Assembly: GCA_910579725.1 (NCBI GenBank) | Contig: CAJTUD010000036.1 | Coordinates: 1 to 27,015 of the forward strand | Length of the DNA: 27,015 nt | From: an uncultured Oscillospiraceae bacterium | Lineage (GTDB): Bacteria > Bacillota > Clostridia > Oscillospirales > Oscillospiraceae | Direction: 5' to 3' | In this document: positions 1 to 7,651 of the stretch, piece by piece | How positions within the stretch are numbered: position 1 is the first letter of the stretch | Layout: each line of letters starts with the position of its first letter | Translations under genes and position numbers: made by a program | Notes under the pieces: model-generated | What the model was told of the DNA's origin: nothing | The model's input: only the letters and a program-made list of their open reading frames with translations | The model's database searches: none

Positions 1-1
1 C

Positions 2-205
2 ATGATCAGAGATGAGCTTAAACTAAATCCAGAACACCGTCCCCATGATGGAAGAAAACACTTTGTAACAGCTGCCAAAAAGGCCAACGTGGATGAGTAT
101 GCCATCAAATATATGGTTGGTCACAAGATTTCGGACATCACAGAAAAGGTCTACACCCAGCGAGAATTTGAGTGGCTGAAAGCAGAAATCGAAAAAATAA
201 GATAG
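2..205 (+). CDS. Tyrosine recombinase (integrase), 3' end only
   Basis: This is the C-terminal catalytic end of a site-specific tyrosine recombinase. The gene begins before the window, so the first Met here is probably internal. In the 67 visible residues the catalytic signature is in order: box II HxxR (H15-DG-R18), then VGHK with H41, then the nucleophile candidate Y51 in KVYTQ, exactly ten residues after H41. This matches the phage/ICE integrase fold (known family). The reading frame ends at TAG 203-205. No excisionase, relaxase or phage genes follow on this side, so the mobile element the gene belongs to probably lies to the left, with the right boundary somewhere in 206-588 (inference). 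Family call is secure; element type cannot be told from this fragment. Confidence 0.85.
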   Translation: MIRDELKLNPEHRPHDGRKHFVTAAKKANVDEYAIKYMVGHKISDITEKVYTQREFEWLKAEIEKIR

Positions 206-283
206 TGTGTTTAAGAGGCGCGGCCCGACAGTGTGTATGTTTATGCATTGTTCGGGCTTACGCTGGTAGTGTAGGAGTTTGTG

Positions 284-305
284 TATAGGAATAATATAGG
301 AGTAA
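284..305. repeat. 11-bp tandem direct repeat next to the integrase
   Basis: TATAGGAATAA at 284-294 is followed immediately by TATAGGAGTAA at 295-305 (10 of 11 identical), and a related GTAGGAGT lies at 271-278. One helical turn of spacing next to a recombinase gene is what integrase arm-type or accessory binding sites often look like (inference). No protein-coding explanation is apparent. Confidence 0.5.
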
Positions 306-521
306 TGCAGAAGTTATTTACATTCCAACAAAGTTTTCCACTTCTATCTACTGCTGAAACTATTGACATAGCAGCGATTAGCAGCAGTTAAGGGTGGTAA
401 ATCTGAGAGAGTGTTTCTATAATACGCTTCATAAACAAGTTGCATCCATATTCCTCCCGATTTCTTTATTTTATCCGGCAGGGAGAAACAAGTAGTCAAC
501 TTAAAATATATTATTTGCTAC

Positions 522-550
522 TTGTAGTATATCAAAATGTGTGTTATAGT
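522..550 (+). promoter_or_regulatory. Sigma-70-type promoter for the 65-codon gene
   Basis: TTGTAG at 522-527 and TATAGT at 545-550 are separated by 17 bases. The start codon at 589 lies about 38 bases beyond the -10, leaving room for a short leader containing the AAGGAGG ribosome site at 574-580. Confidence 0.5.
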
Positions 551-588
551 TTACATATTGCCTGATATGCCAACAAGGAGGAAAAATC

Positions 589-786
589 ATGACGGAACTG
601 GAGCAGTACAAAAAGGCGTATGCAACCCTGATGGGCAGGGTGGATAGAGCGATTTCCAAAATGGAGGAAACCAGTGCGCGGTACCTTGCGCAGGGTCTGG
701 CTGAAATAATGGCCTCTGAGGAGCTGAAAGCGGCGTTGGAAGAAGCTGAAGAGATCTTTCTGGCGGAGGATCCAGAAGACGCGTAA
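589..786 (+). CDS. Small acidic helical protein of unknown function
   Basis: A 65-residue protein that I do not recognise. It is rich in Glu, Ala and Leu with no Cys or Trp, and reads as one or two amphipathic helices (residues 2-30 and 35-60), ending in an acidic tail EDPEDA. No signal peptide or membrane segment is visible. The start is well supported: AAGGAGG at 574-580 lies eight bases before the ATG, a promoter sits upstream and a strong hairpin terminator follows. It is a single-gene unit between a recombinase and a minus-strand operon, so it could be either the last gene of a mobile element or an ordinary chromosomal gene. Coding status likely, function unknown. Confidence 0.6.
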   Translation: MTELEQYKKAYATLMGRVDRAISKMEETSARYLAQGLAEIMASEELKAALEEAEEIFLAEDPEDA

Positions 787-790
787 AGTA

Positions 791-840
791 AGAGACATTC
801 GCCTTTTTCCGACGAATGTCTCTGTGCTTTATACTTTTTT
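791..840. terminator. Bidirectional intrinsic terminator
   Basis: A perfect 11-bp stem, AGAGACATTCG (791-801) with CGAATGTCTCT (813-823), has an 11-base loop and is followed by a T-rich tract ending in TTTTTT at 835-840. It ends the small plus-strand gene. The convergent DUF2156-GNAT gene stops at 829, so it may use the stem too. Confidence 0.75.
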
Positions 841-2235
841 TTCAAAATGCAGGAAGGTCTTATCCTCTCCGACCTGCCGCATGCAGCTCTCCAGCATTTT
901 TTTCGACGCCTGGTTTTCATGGAAGCATTTCGCTTCCAGACGGTAGAGGCCCAGAGTGTACAAACTCCAGTCCGCCGCCCGTCGGAAGGCCTCGGTGCCA
1001 TAGCCGTGACCGGCATATTCAGGGAGAATGCGGCACCCCAGCTCCGCCGCGCCCCTGTAGTCGAAATGGTACAGCACCACTTCCCCGATAAACGCGCCGT
1101 CTTCCAGACGGATGGCAAAATTTACGGCTTGTCCTCTCTGGAAATCCTCCCGGGCCACACGGAGGAAGTAGTCCTCCGTCAGCTCGCCCTCCAGATCGTC
1201 CCGGTAGTCGTAGCCCCACCAGCGGTTGTGCTCATCGTCCAGACACAGGCGGTTGTATAAGGGTTTGTCTGTTTCCCGGATGGCGTCCAGCGTCAAACGC
1301 TCCGTTTTCAGAACGGGAACTGTATCCAGCCTGAACAGCTCGTTTCGGGCCAGAATCCGAACTTTTGGTTCCAGGAAGGCAGGGAGGTATTGGAGCTTGC
1401 TGGTCCGCAGGCCCCGATCTCCTGCGTCATCCTCCCGGTTGATCCAGGTCAGGCCTCCGCTATTGGCGGCGGCAAAAGACTGAACCATGAAAGGATACAC
1501 CCCCTCGTACTGAGGCAGGGCCTTCTCGATATGGCACACCAGCGTGTCCCCACAGATCTCCGCCAGGGCAATGGCGATGATTTTGCCGTCCAGCTCCACA
1601 CAACCGGTCTTTGCCCACTCTACCCCTGCCTGTTCCATAATCCGCCGGGCGTAACAGACTTCCATTTTCGCCTCGGCGTTCTCCTTGTTGAACACCTTGT
1701 GGAATTCATGCCAGAAATCTTCTACAGCGGCGCGGTCGGCGGCAGTCAGCTCCCGATAAACCGCACCGGGATAGAGCTTGCGGAATTTGTTGATATGGTT
1801 GCGCTGGCCGGAGTATCGGCGGCCGGCGAAGGTGGAGAGGTCCTCCGCGCGGTAGAAGTAGTCCTGCCAGAGGCGGTCGTTGTCCACGGTGGTGTAGGGG
1901 TAGCGCTTCATCAGCCGCTCCCGCTCCGATTCCGGCACTACGCCGAAGGAGGGGGGAACTCCCTTTTCCACGCACCAGGCGTCGATCTCGTCCAGGGCGG
2001 CATCTGCGTCGCCCTCGCCCGGCAGGGGAATGGGGAAGTCGAACATGGCGCCGTGGTGGGCGCTGTGGTTGAGCACCACCAGACAGCCGTGGGATTCGGC
2101 AAACTCCGGATGCCAGTGGTCCCGCCACATGAGCTTGACGCCCAAGGAGTACTCGCACAGACGGTAGGTGCATTGGCCATAGTATTTGCGGAGAAGAGGG
2201 GCGTGGGATTCGCTGATAGGAGTGAATTTCAACAT
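829..2235 (-). CDS. DUF2156 (lysyl-transferase-like) and GNAT acetyltransferase fusion
   Basis: A 468-residue two-domain protein. Residues 1 to about 295 match the DUF2156 / phosphatidylglycerol lysyltransferase C-terminal family, itself a double-GNAT fold. Visible marks are GQRNHINKFRKLYPG near 143, HIEKAL near 236 and the closing block INREDDAGDRGLRTSKLQY near 267-285. Residues about 308-468 form a RimJ/RimL-type N-acetyltransferase with the acetyl-CoA loop RILPEYAGHGYGTEAFR. Stand-alone DUF2156 proteins usually have about 300 residues, so the second domain is an added fusion. No membrane segments are present, unlike full MprF, so it should be cytosolic; aminoacyl or acyl transfer to lipid, peptide or small molecule is possible but the substrate is unknown. 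It is the last gene of the MscS / kinase operon, 22 bases after the kinase stop. Confidence 0.8.
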   Translation of the reverse strand: MLKFTPISESHAPLLRKYYGQCTYRLCEYSLGVKLMWRDHWHPEFAESHGCLVVLNHSAHHGAMFDFPIPLPGEGDADAALDEIDAWCVEKGVPPSFGVVPESERERLMKRYPYTTVDNDRLWQDYFYRAEDLSTFAGRRYSGQRNHINKFRKLYPGAVYRELTAADRAAVEDFWHEFHKVFNKENAEAKMEVCYARRIMEQAGVEWAKTGCVELDGKIIAIALAEICGDTLVCHIEKALPQYEGVYPFMVQSFAAANSGGLTWINREDDAGDRGLRTSKLQYLPAFLEPKVRILARNELFRLDTVPVLKTERLTLDAIRETDKPLYNRLCLDDEHNRWWGYDYRDDLEGELTEDYFLRVAREDFQRGQAVNFAIRLEDGAFIGEVVLYHFDYRGAAELGCRILPEYAGHGYGTEAFRRAADWSLYTLGLYRLEAKCFHENQASKKMLESCMRQVGEDKTFLHFEKKV

Positions 2236-2257
2236 ACAGTGTTTTGCTCTCTTTCGC

Positions 2258-2776
2258 TTATTGTTTGAATAGCCGCTGCAGGATGATGTCCGCGCATTCC
2301 ACAGGGCCGTGGATGCTTGTATCGACTCTCAGACTGTAGTGTATGTCTTCTGCCATCAATTCTGACTGTTCGTCTGACTGTGTTTCAAATCGATCCTGCC
2401 GGCGCAGGTTTCTCTGCCGGCAGATATCCGGCGGACAGTATACCTCGACTATATCAAGCGGGTTGTCCTGTAAGATTTCCAGCAGTTGATGATAATGAGG
2501 CCTTATTTCTTCCCGTTCAACCAGGATTCCATCAATCAGGACATTTTTGCCCATATCGGAGTATAATTTTGCGGTATGGTACATCATAATGATGGCCTCG
2601 CTGAGATATTTCCAATAGTTCTGCCGCAGATACCTGTCTCCGACCATCTGCTCGAACAGATCGTTGGCGACCACATAGAAGAAGACATCCTCCCGCTCCT
2701 GGAGCGCATCTACGATAGAGGCTTTGCCGCTGCTGGCCACGCCGTTGAGGAAAATAATATGGCCCTTGCCTGTCAT
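2258..2776 (-). CDS. P-loop kinase, chloramphenicol phosphotransferase-like
   Basis: A 172-residue P-loop protein resembling the chloramphenicol 3-O-phosphotransferase (CPT) family, small NMP-kinase-like enzymes that phosphorylate a hydroxyl of a small molecule. The opening strand HIIFLNGVASSGKAS (residues 6-20) carries the Walker A; VANDLFEQM near 37-45 corresponds to the CPT substrate and base-Asp segment; NVLIDGILVERE near 78-89 is the second beta-strand Asp region; an Arg-rich lid (RQRNLRRQDRF) follows near 120-130. The residue after the Walker A lysine is Ala rather than the usual Ser/Thr, with Ser one place later. It overlaps the upstream MscS stop by four bases (ATGA), so the two are translationally coupled. 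The real substrate is unknown; calling it a resistance gene would be over-reading. Confidence 0.7.
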   Translation of the reverse strand: MTGKGHIIFLNGVASSGKASIVDALQEREDVFFYVVANDLFEQMVGDRYLRQNYWKYLSEAIIMMYHTAKLYSDMGKNVLIDGILVEREEIRPHYHQLLEILQDNPLDIVEVYCPPDICRQRNLRRQDRFETQSDEQSELMAEDIHYSLRVDTSIHGPVECADIILQRLFKQ

Positions 2777-3642
2777 TTTGCACCGTCCTCTACAATATGC
2801 ACATTCAGGTGGTTGTACGTCATGGTCACGCCGTCCTCGGCGAAGGCCCTATGAACCTCTTCCAGAGACCGGAAATGAGCGTCCCAGTAATCCTCCGTTT
2901 TCGTCCAGAAGCGGACGTGGTACTCGATGGAGCTTTCGCCGTAGGCGGTGAGGACCACTTGTGGGGCGGGGTCCGGGAGGATATTGGGGGTGCGTCCCAG
3001 AGCCTTAAGGCAGGCCCCCCGAACGGCTTCCGGCCTGTCGCTGTAAGAGGCGGCGACGGTGTGGTCCGCCCGGCGGATGCCCCGAACGGTATAGTTGACG
3101 ATCTGCCCCGCCGTCAGCTTGCTGTTGGGCAGCATCACTCGCTGCCCGGAGGGGGTGTCCAGCTTGGTATGGGTCAGGGTGATCTCCGCCACCTCCCCTT
3201 CACCCTCTCCGGTGGAGACATAGTCTCCCAGGGTGAAGGGCTTTGAAAACAGCAGGACCATGCCGCCAGCCACGTTGCTGAGCACATCCTGAACCGCCAG
3301 TGACACCGCCAGTCCGAAGACGCTGACCACCGCGATCAGGCTGGTCACATCCACCCCCAGGCTCCCCGCCACAATGAGGGCTGTCAGGATATACAGCAGG
3401 GCTTTGATTCCCCGGAGGGCATAGCTCTTCATCCGCCCGTCCATGCCGGAGCGGCTCATCAGCCGGTCCGCCAGACGCAGCAGTCCCCGCCCTGCCGCCA
3501 GACAGACCAGCAGCAGCGCCAGGGCCGACAGGATGTTCCCCGCCGTCAGCTTTCCCCATCCGGCTTTCATCCATCCATCCAGAAGGGATGCTGCGCTTTC
3601 CGGTTCCGCGTTTTCCAATAACGTGGTGGTGGGATTATCCAT
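2773..3642 (-). CDS. Small-conductance mechanosensitive channel (MscS family)
   Basis: A 289-residue membrane channel that opens under membrane tension to release solutes on osmotic downshock. An N-terminal amphipathic stretch is followed by membrane segments around residues 35-55, 72-92 and 100-122. The third, with VSVFGLAVSLAVQDVLSNVAG, has the Gly/Ala-rich pore helix pattern of MscS. The cytosolic beta domain follows (SKPFTLGDYV near 133-142, then a GEVAEITLTHTKLDT-like block and VMLPNSKLT), and the alpha/beta C-terminal domain ends in NHLNVHIVEDGAK. Length is normal for the family. The start at 3642 has AAGGAAGGA upstream. It is first in a three-gene minus-strand operon with a P-loop kinase (4-base overlap) and a DUF2156-GNAT protein. 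Confidence 0.9.
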   Translation of the reverse strand: MDNPTTTLLENAEPESAASLLDGWMKAGWGKLTAGNILSALALLLVCLAAGRGLLRLADRLMSRSGMDGRMKSYALRGIKALLYILTALIVAGSLGVDVTSLIAVVSVFGLAVSLAVQDVLSNVAGGMVLLFSKPFTLGDYVSTGEGEGEVAEITLTHTKLDTPSGQRVMLPNSKLTAGQIVNYTVRGIRRADHTVAASYSDRPEAVRGACLKALGRTPNILPDPAPQVVLTAYGESSIEYHVRFWTKTEDYWDAHFRSLEEVHRAFAEDGVTMTYNHLNVHIVEDGAK

Positions 3643-3914
3643 TATTCTGATTCCTTCCTTTGCGCTGATTTTTGCCTGAATATCAAGATATCACATTTTT
3701 TGCCGGATGAGAAGGCATATTTTCTTTTTGGAGGACCCTTAGAAAATTTTGGTAAAATTACCAGAGAACATTGGTGCTTTACACAAAGTTTCTAAAACTC
3801 GACCGGTTATGCTTTTCTTTTTTGTGATTATCGTGTAAAATACAAGAATCTCCTGCGGGCAGGGGGCAATTCCGCTTCCGCTTCGGCAGGGAGAAACGAA
3901 AGAGGAGGAGAAAT

Positions 3915-5243
3915 ATGGACAAGTTTTTTAAGATCTCCGAAAGGGGCAGCAATGTCCGCAGTGAGATCGTAGGCGGCGTGACGACGTTCTTCGCCATGGC
4001 CTACATTATTTTCGTCAATCCCGGCATGCTCTCGCAGACCGGCATGGACTACAGCGGCGTTTTGCTGGCCACTTGCATCAGCGCGGCCATCGGCTGCTTC
4101 CTGACGGCTCTGCTGGCCAACGCGCCCTTTGCCCAGGCTCCCGGCATGGGATTGAACGCATTCTTTACCTTTACCGTGTGCTTTGGCATGGGGTACACCT
4201 GGCAGGAGGCTCTGGCCATCGTGCTGCTCAGCGGTGCACTGTTCCTGATTATTGCCGTCAGCCCCCTGCGCAGCAAGATTATTTCTTCCATTCCCGCATT
4301 TCTCAAAAGCGCCATTTCCGCCGGCATCGGTCTGTTCATCGCCTTCATCGGCCTTCTGAACGTGAGCCTGGTGGGCTTTGGCGGCGGTGTGCCCGCTCTT
4401 CAGTTCATGGTGGATGACGGCACCGGCAACATGGTGGCTAACACTGCCGGTATTCTGGCCATTATCGGTCTGCTTATCACCGCCATCCTGATGGCCTATA
4501 AGGTGAAAGGGGCCATTGTCATTGGCATCATTGTCACCGCCATCATCGGTCTCCCCATGGGCGTGACCACAATCCCTGAGTCCATAACCATGGAAGGAAT
4601 CTCCCTGAGCACCGTGGCTTTCAAGCTGGACTTCGGCGGCCTGTTCGCCAAGGGTATCCTGCCTCTTGTTACAGCCGTCATCAGCTTTGCACTGGTGGAC
4701 TGCTTCGACACCGTTGGCACTCTGATCGGCACCGCCAAGAACGCGGGCATGACCGATAAGAACGGCAACCTCCCCGGCGGCGACCGGGCTTTGATTGCCG
4801 ACGCCATTGCCACCTGCTGCGGTGCCTGCCTGGGTACCTCCACCGTCACCACCTTCGTGGAGTCCTCCACCGGTATTTCCGAGGGTGCTCGTACAGGTCT
4901 GAGCTCTGTTGTGGTGGGTGTGCTGTTCCTGGCAGCCTGCCTGCTGGCTCCTGTAGCGGGCATCATTCCCTCCGCTGCCACGGCTCCTGCGCTGATTATT
5001 GTGGGCGTGCTGATGATCAGAGGCGCCACCGAGGTGAACTGGGGTGACTTCGAGGAGGCCTGCCCCGCCTTCCTGACCATTGCCATGATGCCCTTTGCCT
5101 ACTCCATCTCTGACGGCATTGGTTTCGGCTTTATCAGCTACAGCATCATCAAGCTGGCCCGGGGCAAGGCCAAGGATGTCCCCGTACTGGTGTATATCAT
5201 TGCGGTGCTGTTCATTCTGAAGTATGTGCTGACCAGCATCTGA
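3915..5243 (+). CDS. NCS2 family purine permease (AzgA/PbuG-like)
   Basis: A 442-residue, roughly twelve-to-fourteen-segment transporter of the NCS2 / AzgA branch, which imports hypoxanthine, guanine or adenine with protons. Family marks: RSEIVGGVTTFFAMAYIIFV near 16-35, the APGMGLNAFF block near 77-86, FDTVGTLIGTAKNAG near 268-282 and the GTSTVTTFVESSTGISEGARTGL region near 307-330. The start has AGGAGGAG just upstream (3902-3910). A 272-base leader separates it from MscS; it holds a TAAAAT -10-like box at 3836-3841 and a 14-bp inverted repeat TGGTAA-AA-TTACCA at 3750-3763 that could be an operator. I looked for a purine riboswitch core there and did not see one. Exact purine specificity cannot be read from sequence. 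Confidence 0.92.
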   Translation: MDKFFKISERGSNVRSEIVGGVTTFFAMAYIIFVNPGMLSQTGMDYSGVLLATCISAAIGCFLTALLANAPFAQAPGMGLNAFFTFTVCFGMGYTWQEALAIVLLSGALFLIIAVSPLRSKIISSIPAFLKSAISAGIGLFIAFIGLLNVSLVGFGGGVPALQFMVDDGTGNMVANTAGILAIIGLLITAILMAYKVKGAIVIGIIVTAIIGLPMGVTTIPESITMEGISLSTVAFKLDFGGLFAKGILPLVTAVISFALVDCFDTVGTLIGTAKNAGMTDKNGNLPGGDRALIADAIATCCGACLGTSTVTTFVESSTGISEGARTGLSSVVVGVLFLAACLLAPVAGIIPSAATAPALIIVGVLMIRGATEVNWGDFEEACPAFLTIAMMPFAYSISDGIGFGFISYSIIKLARGKAKDVPVLVYIIAVLFILKYVLTSI

Positions 5244-5276
5244 TTTCGTATCATTTTGAAAATTTGCAGTCAGAGA

Positions 5277-5303
5277 AGCCCCCGGCTCGTTGAGCCGGGG
5301 GCT
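5277..5303. terminator. Strong hairpin between convergent genes
   Basis: A perfect 12-bp GC-rich stem, AGCCCCCGGCTC (5277-5288) with GAGCCGGGGGCT (5292-5303) and a three-base loop. It lies 33 bases after the permease stop and 12 before the stop of the opposing DUF5655 gene. T-runs on both sides are short, so termination strength is inferred from the stem. Confidence 0.7.
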
Positions 5304-5314
5304 TCCTGCGGTTT

Positions 5315-5695
5315 CTACCGTTTGGCGGCGGCAAATGCGGCGGCTTCCCGGACCCAGTCCAGCAGCTCGCCGTCCACCTCCTCCGGGGAGGCGATCAGCA
5401 GATGATGGGTCCACCGGCCGGGGTAGGGCTCGGACGATGCGTCCACCCGGGGAGAATCCAGCCTGCGGTTGAGCCCCAGGGTGACGGTGATGTAGTGCTC
5501 CGGCCTTCCTGCCTTCTTTCTGACAGGCAGGAAGGATACGGCGGCAAAGACCCGAGGATTGGTAAAGGTGATCTGGGTTTTCTGGACTCGGACGGTCATG
5601 TTATCCACCGCCTCCAATGTTCTGGCGGCAAAGGCTTCGTAGAGCGGCAGAGCGGCGGGGTCCCGGCTGAAAAAGAACAGGATGTCGGAATTCAT
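5315..5695 (-). CDS. DUF5655 domain protein
   Basis: A 126-residue single-domain protein matching DUF5655, a family without a known biochemical role. Recognisable blocks are VRVQKTQITFTNPRVFAAVSF (residues about 35-55), the VRKKAG turn and YITVTLGLNRRLDSPR near 69-84, then EPYPGRWTHHLLIASPEEVD near 89-108, the most conserved part. No signal peptide or membrane segment. AAAGGAG precedes the ATG. A 7-4-7 inverted repeat (GAATATG/CATATTC, 5722-5739) sits where the -10 should be. The gene stands alone, convergent with the permease and divergent from the ABC exporter operon. Confidence 0.8.
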   Translation of the reverse strand: MNSDILFFFSRDPAALPLYEAFAARTLEAVDNMTVRVQKTQITFTNPRVFAAVSFLPVRKKAGRPEHYITVTLGLNRRLDSPRVDASSEPYPGRWTHHLLIASPEEVDGELLDWVREAAAFAAAKR

Positions 5696-5828
5696 GGCGG
5701 CTCCTTTCGGGGGCTGAGTAAGAATATGGTATCATATTCGGAGGTAAGGCGCAAGAGGGAGAAGGGTTTCCGGAGAGCCGGAAAGTGGCGGCCGGCCCCT
5801 GTGCACAAAAATTTAAACTTTATCCCGG

Positions 5829-5857
5829 TTGCATCGGATTCATAGTTATGCTACAAT
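5829..5857 (+). promoter_or_regulatory. Sigma-70-type promoter for the ABC-exporter operon
   Basis: TTGCAT at 5829-5834 and TACAAT at 5852-5857 with a 17-base spacer. The first gene starts 43 bases after the -10. No further promoter of this quality is obvious within the five-gene run that follows. Confidence 0.65.
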
Positions 5858-5899
5858 AAAAAATCATGATAATTTGTCTCTGAAACGGAGGACTTACCC

Positions 5900-7651
5900 A
5901 TGCCCACCCGCGATTTTCACAAGCAGGGGCTGCTATCCATTTTCCTCAGCTATTTCCGTCCGCACATAGGGCTGTTTCTGCTGGATATGGCCTGTGCACT
6001 GATGATTTCCGTTATTGATCTGGCGTTTCCCTATGTCTCCCGAATCTGCATGTATGAGTTGATTCCCGTCAATAAATACCACGCCTTCTTTGCCGTAATC
6101 GTTGTGCTGGTGGCAGCTTACCTGCTGCGGGCGGCGCTGCGGTACACCGTATGCTACTGGGGCCACACCTTCGGCGTGCTGGTAGAGGCCGATATCCGAA
6201 AGGATCTGTTCAGTCATTTACAGACGCTCTCCTTCGGCTTTTACGACAAAAACCGTACAGGCCATCTGATGAGCCGTATGACGGCGGAGCTTTTCGACAT
6301 CACGGAGCTGGCCCACCATGGGCCGGAGGATCTGTTCATCTCCGGCGTGACGGTAGTGGGCGCAGTGGCGATCATGTTCACCATTCAGTGGCGGCTGGCG
6401 CTGGTAATGCTGCTGCTGATTCCTGTTTTTCTGGTGGTGGCCAACCTTAACCGCCAGAATATGATGCGGGCCTCCAAACTGGTGAAGCAGAACATGGCCG
6501 GCATCAACGCCGATATTGAGTCCAGTATTTCCGGCATGCGTACCGCCAAGGCGTTTTCCAACGAAAACGCTGAAAGTGAGAAGTTCTCAGGTGCCAACGA
6601 GCGCTTCAAGACCTCCAAGAAAGAGCGCTACAAGGCCATGGCCTGGTTCATGAGCTCCATGGAGTTCTTTATGGGCATCATGCCTGTGGTGGTCATTGCC
6701 GCAGGCGGCTGGTTGATTATGGACGGGCAGATGAACTACGAAGATCTGATTACCTTCAGTCTCTATACCAGCACCTTTATCAATCCCATCCGCAAGCTGT
6801 CCAATCTCTCGGAAATGCTGGTGGACGGCATGGCGGGCCTGAGCCGGTTTGTGGATTTGATGCGTATTGAGCCGGATCTGAAGGATAAGCCGGACGCTTT
6901 GGAACTGGACGCTGTGAAGGGCCGCATTGACGTGGAAGATGTCTCCTTCGCCTACGAGCGGGACAACGCCGAGGTGCTCCGCCATGTGTCCCTCCATGTC
7001 TCCCCCGGGGAGACGGTGGCTGTGGTGGGCCCCTCCGGCGGCGGGAAAACCACATTGTGCAGCCTGATTCCCCGATTCTACGATGTGGGATCTGGCAGCA
7101 TCAAAATTGACGGGTGGGACGTGCGGGACGTGAAGCAGCAGAGCCTCCGCCGGAACATTGGCGTGGTCCAGCAGGACGTGTTCCTCTTCGCCGCCAGCAT
7201 TATGGACAACATCCGCTACGGCCGGCCGGGAGCCACCAACGAGGAGGTAATTGCCGCTGCCAGACGGGCGGAAATCTACGAGGATGTCATGGCTATGCCA
7301 GACGGTTTCGATACCTACGTGGGCGAGCGGGGTGTGCTGCTCTCCGGCGGACAGAAGCAGCGGATCTCCATCGCCCGGATCTTTTTGAAGGATCCGCCGG
7401 TACTGATTCTGGATGAGGCCACCTCCGCTTTGGACAGCGTTACGGAGGCAAAGATTCAGCGGGCTTTTGATGAGCTGGCCAGAGGCCGCACTACCTTGAT
7501 TATTGCCCATCGCCTGTCCACTGTCCGGGGAGCCAACCGTATTCTGGTGGTTCGGGACGGCGCAATCAGCGAGGAGGGCGCCCACCAGGAGCTGTTGGCC
7601 AGAGGAGGCGATTATGCCCAGCTGTACAACACACAGAATCTGCATGGATAA
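5900..7651 (+). CDS. ABC exporter half-transporter, fused permease and ATPase
   Basis: A 583-residue MsbA/BmrA-type half-transporter that would act as a homodimer or heterodimer to export lipids, peptides or drugs. Six membrane segments fill residues about 15-300, including the intracellular loop FYDKNRTGHLMSRM near 113-126. The nucleotide-binding domain has Walker A GPSGGGKT (377-384), Q-loop VVQQDVFLF near 422-430, signature LLSGGQKQR near 477-485, Walker B VLILDEATSALD near 497-508 and the switch His in IIAHRLST near 532-539. All catalytic elements are intact. There is no accessory peptidase domain. It is first in an operon; the next gene's ATG overlaps its stop by eight bases. Substrate unknown. 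Confidence 0.93.
   Translation: MPTRDFHKQGLLSIFLSYFRPHIGLFLLDMACALMISVIDLAFPYVSRICMYELIPVNKYHAFFAVIVVLVAAYLLRAALRYTVCYWGHTFGVLVEADIRKDLFSHLQTLSFGFYDKNRTGHLMSRMTAELFDITELAHHGPEDLFISGVTVVGAVAIMFTIQWRLALVMLLLIPVFLVVANLNRQNMMRASKLVKQNMAGINADIESSISGMRTAKAFSNENAESEKFSGANERFKTSKKERYKAMAWFMSSMEFFMGIMPVVVIAAGGWLIMDGQMNYEDLITFSLYTSTFINPIRKLSNLSEMLVDGMAGLSRFVDLMRIEPDLKDKPDALELDAVKGRIDVEDVSFAYERDNAEVLRHVSLHVSPGETVAVVGPSGGGKTTLCSLIPRFYDVGSGSIKIDGWDVRDVKQQSLRRNIGVVQQDVFLFAASIMDNIRYGRPGATNEEVIAAARRAEIYEDVMAMPDGFDTYVGERGVLLSGGQKQRISIARIFLKDPPVLILDEATSALDSVTEAKIQRAFDELARGRTTLIIAHRLSTVRGANRILVVRDGAISEEGAHQELLARGGDYAQLYNTQNLHG

Larger units (their letters stand above)
206..588. other. Non-coding flank downstream of the integrase
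   Basis: I see no gene in this 383-base stretch. It contains an imperfect stem (223-230 with 249-257, GCCCGACA against TGTTCGGGC, no T-run after it), an 11-bp tandem repeat at 284-305, and a promoter at 522-550 for the small gene that follows. It is more AT-rich than the genes to the right. The boundary (att site) of the element carrying the integrase may lie here, but the second copy needed to prove it is outside the window. Confidence 0.5.

Noticed and set aside
271..305. CRISPR array from the short direct repeats
   Set aside because: The units are 11 bases and adjacent, with no spacers and no cas genes.
2258..2776. Chloramphenicol-resistance gene
   Set aside because: Only the broad fold resembles CPT; the Walker A is atypical and the context is an MscS operon, so a resistance label is not supported.
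3643..3914. Purine riboswitch upstream of the purine permease
   Set aside because: I searched the leader for the conserved purine-aptamer loops and found none; only a short imperfect stem is present near 3849-3895.
3828..5414. 528-codon minus-strand frame across the NCS2 permease
   Set aside because: Its translation is Gly/His/Gln/Asn-rich shadow sequence; the opposite strand encodes an unmistakable permease with ribosome site.
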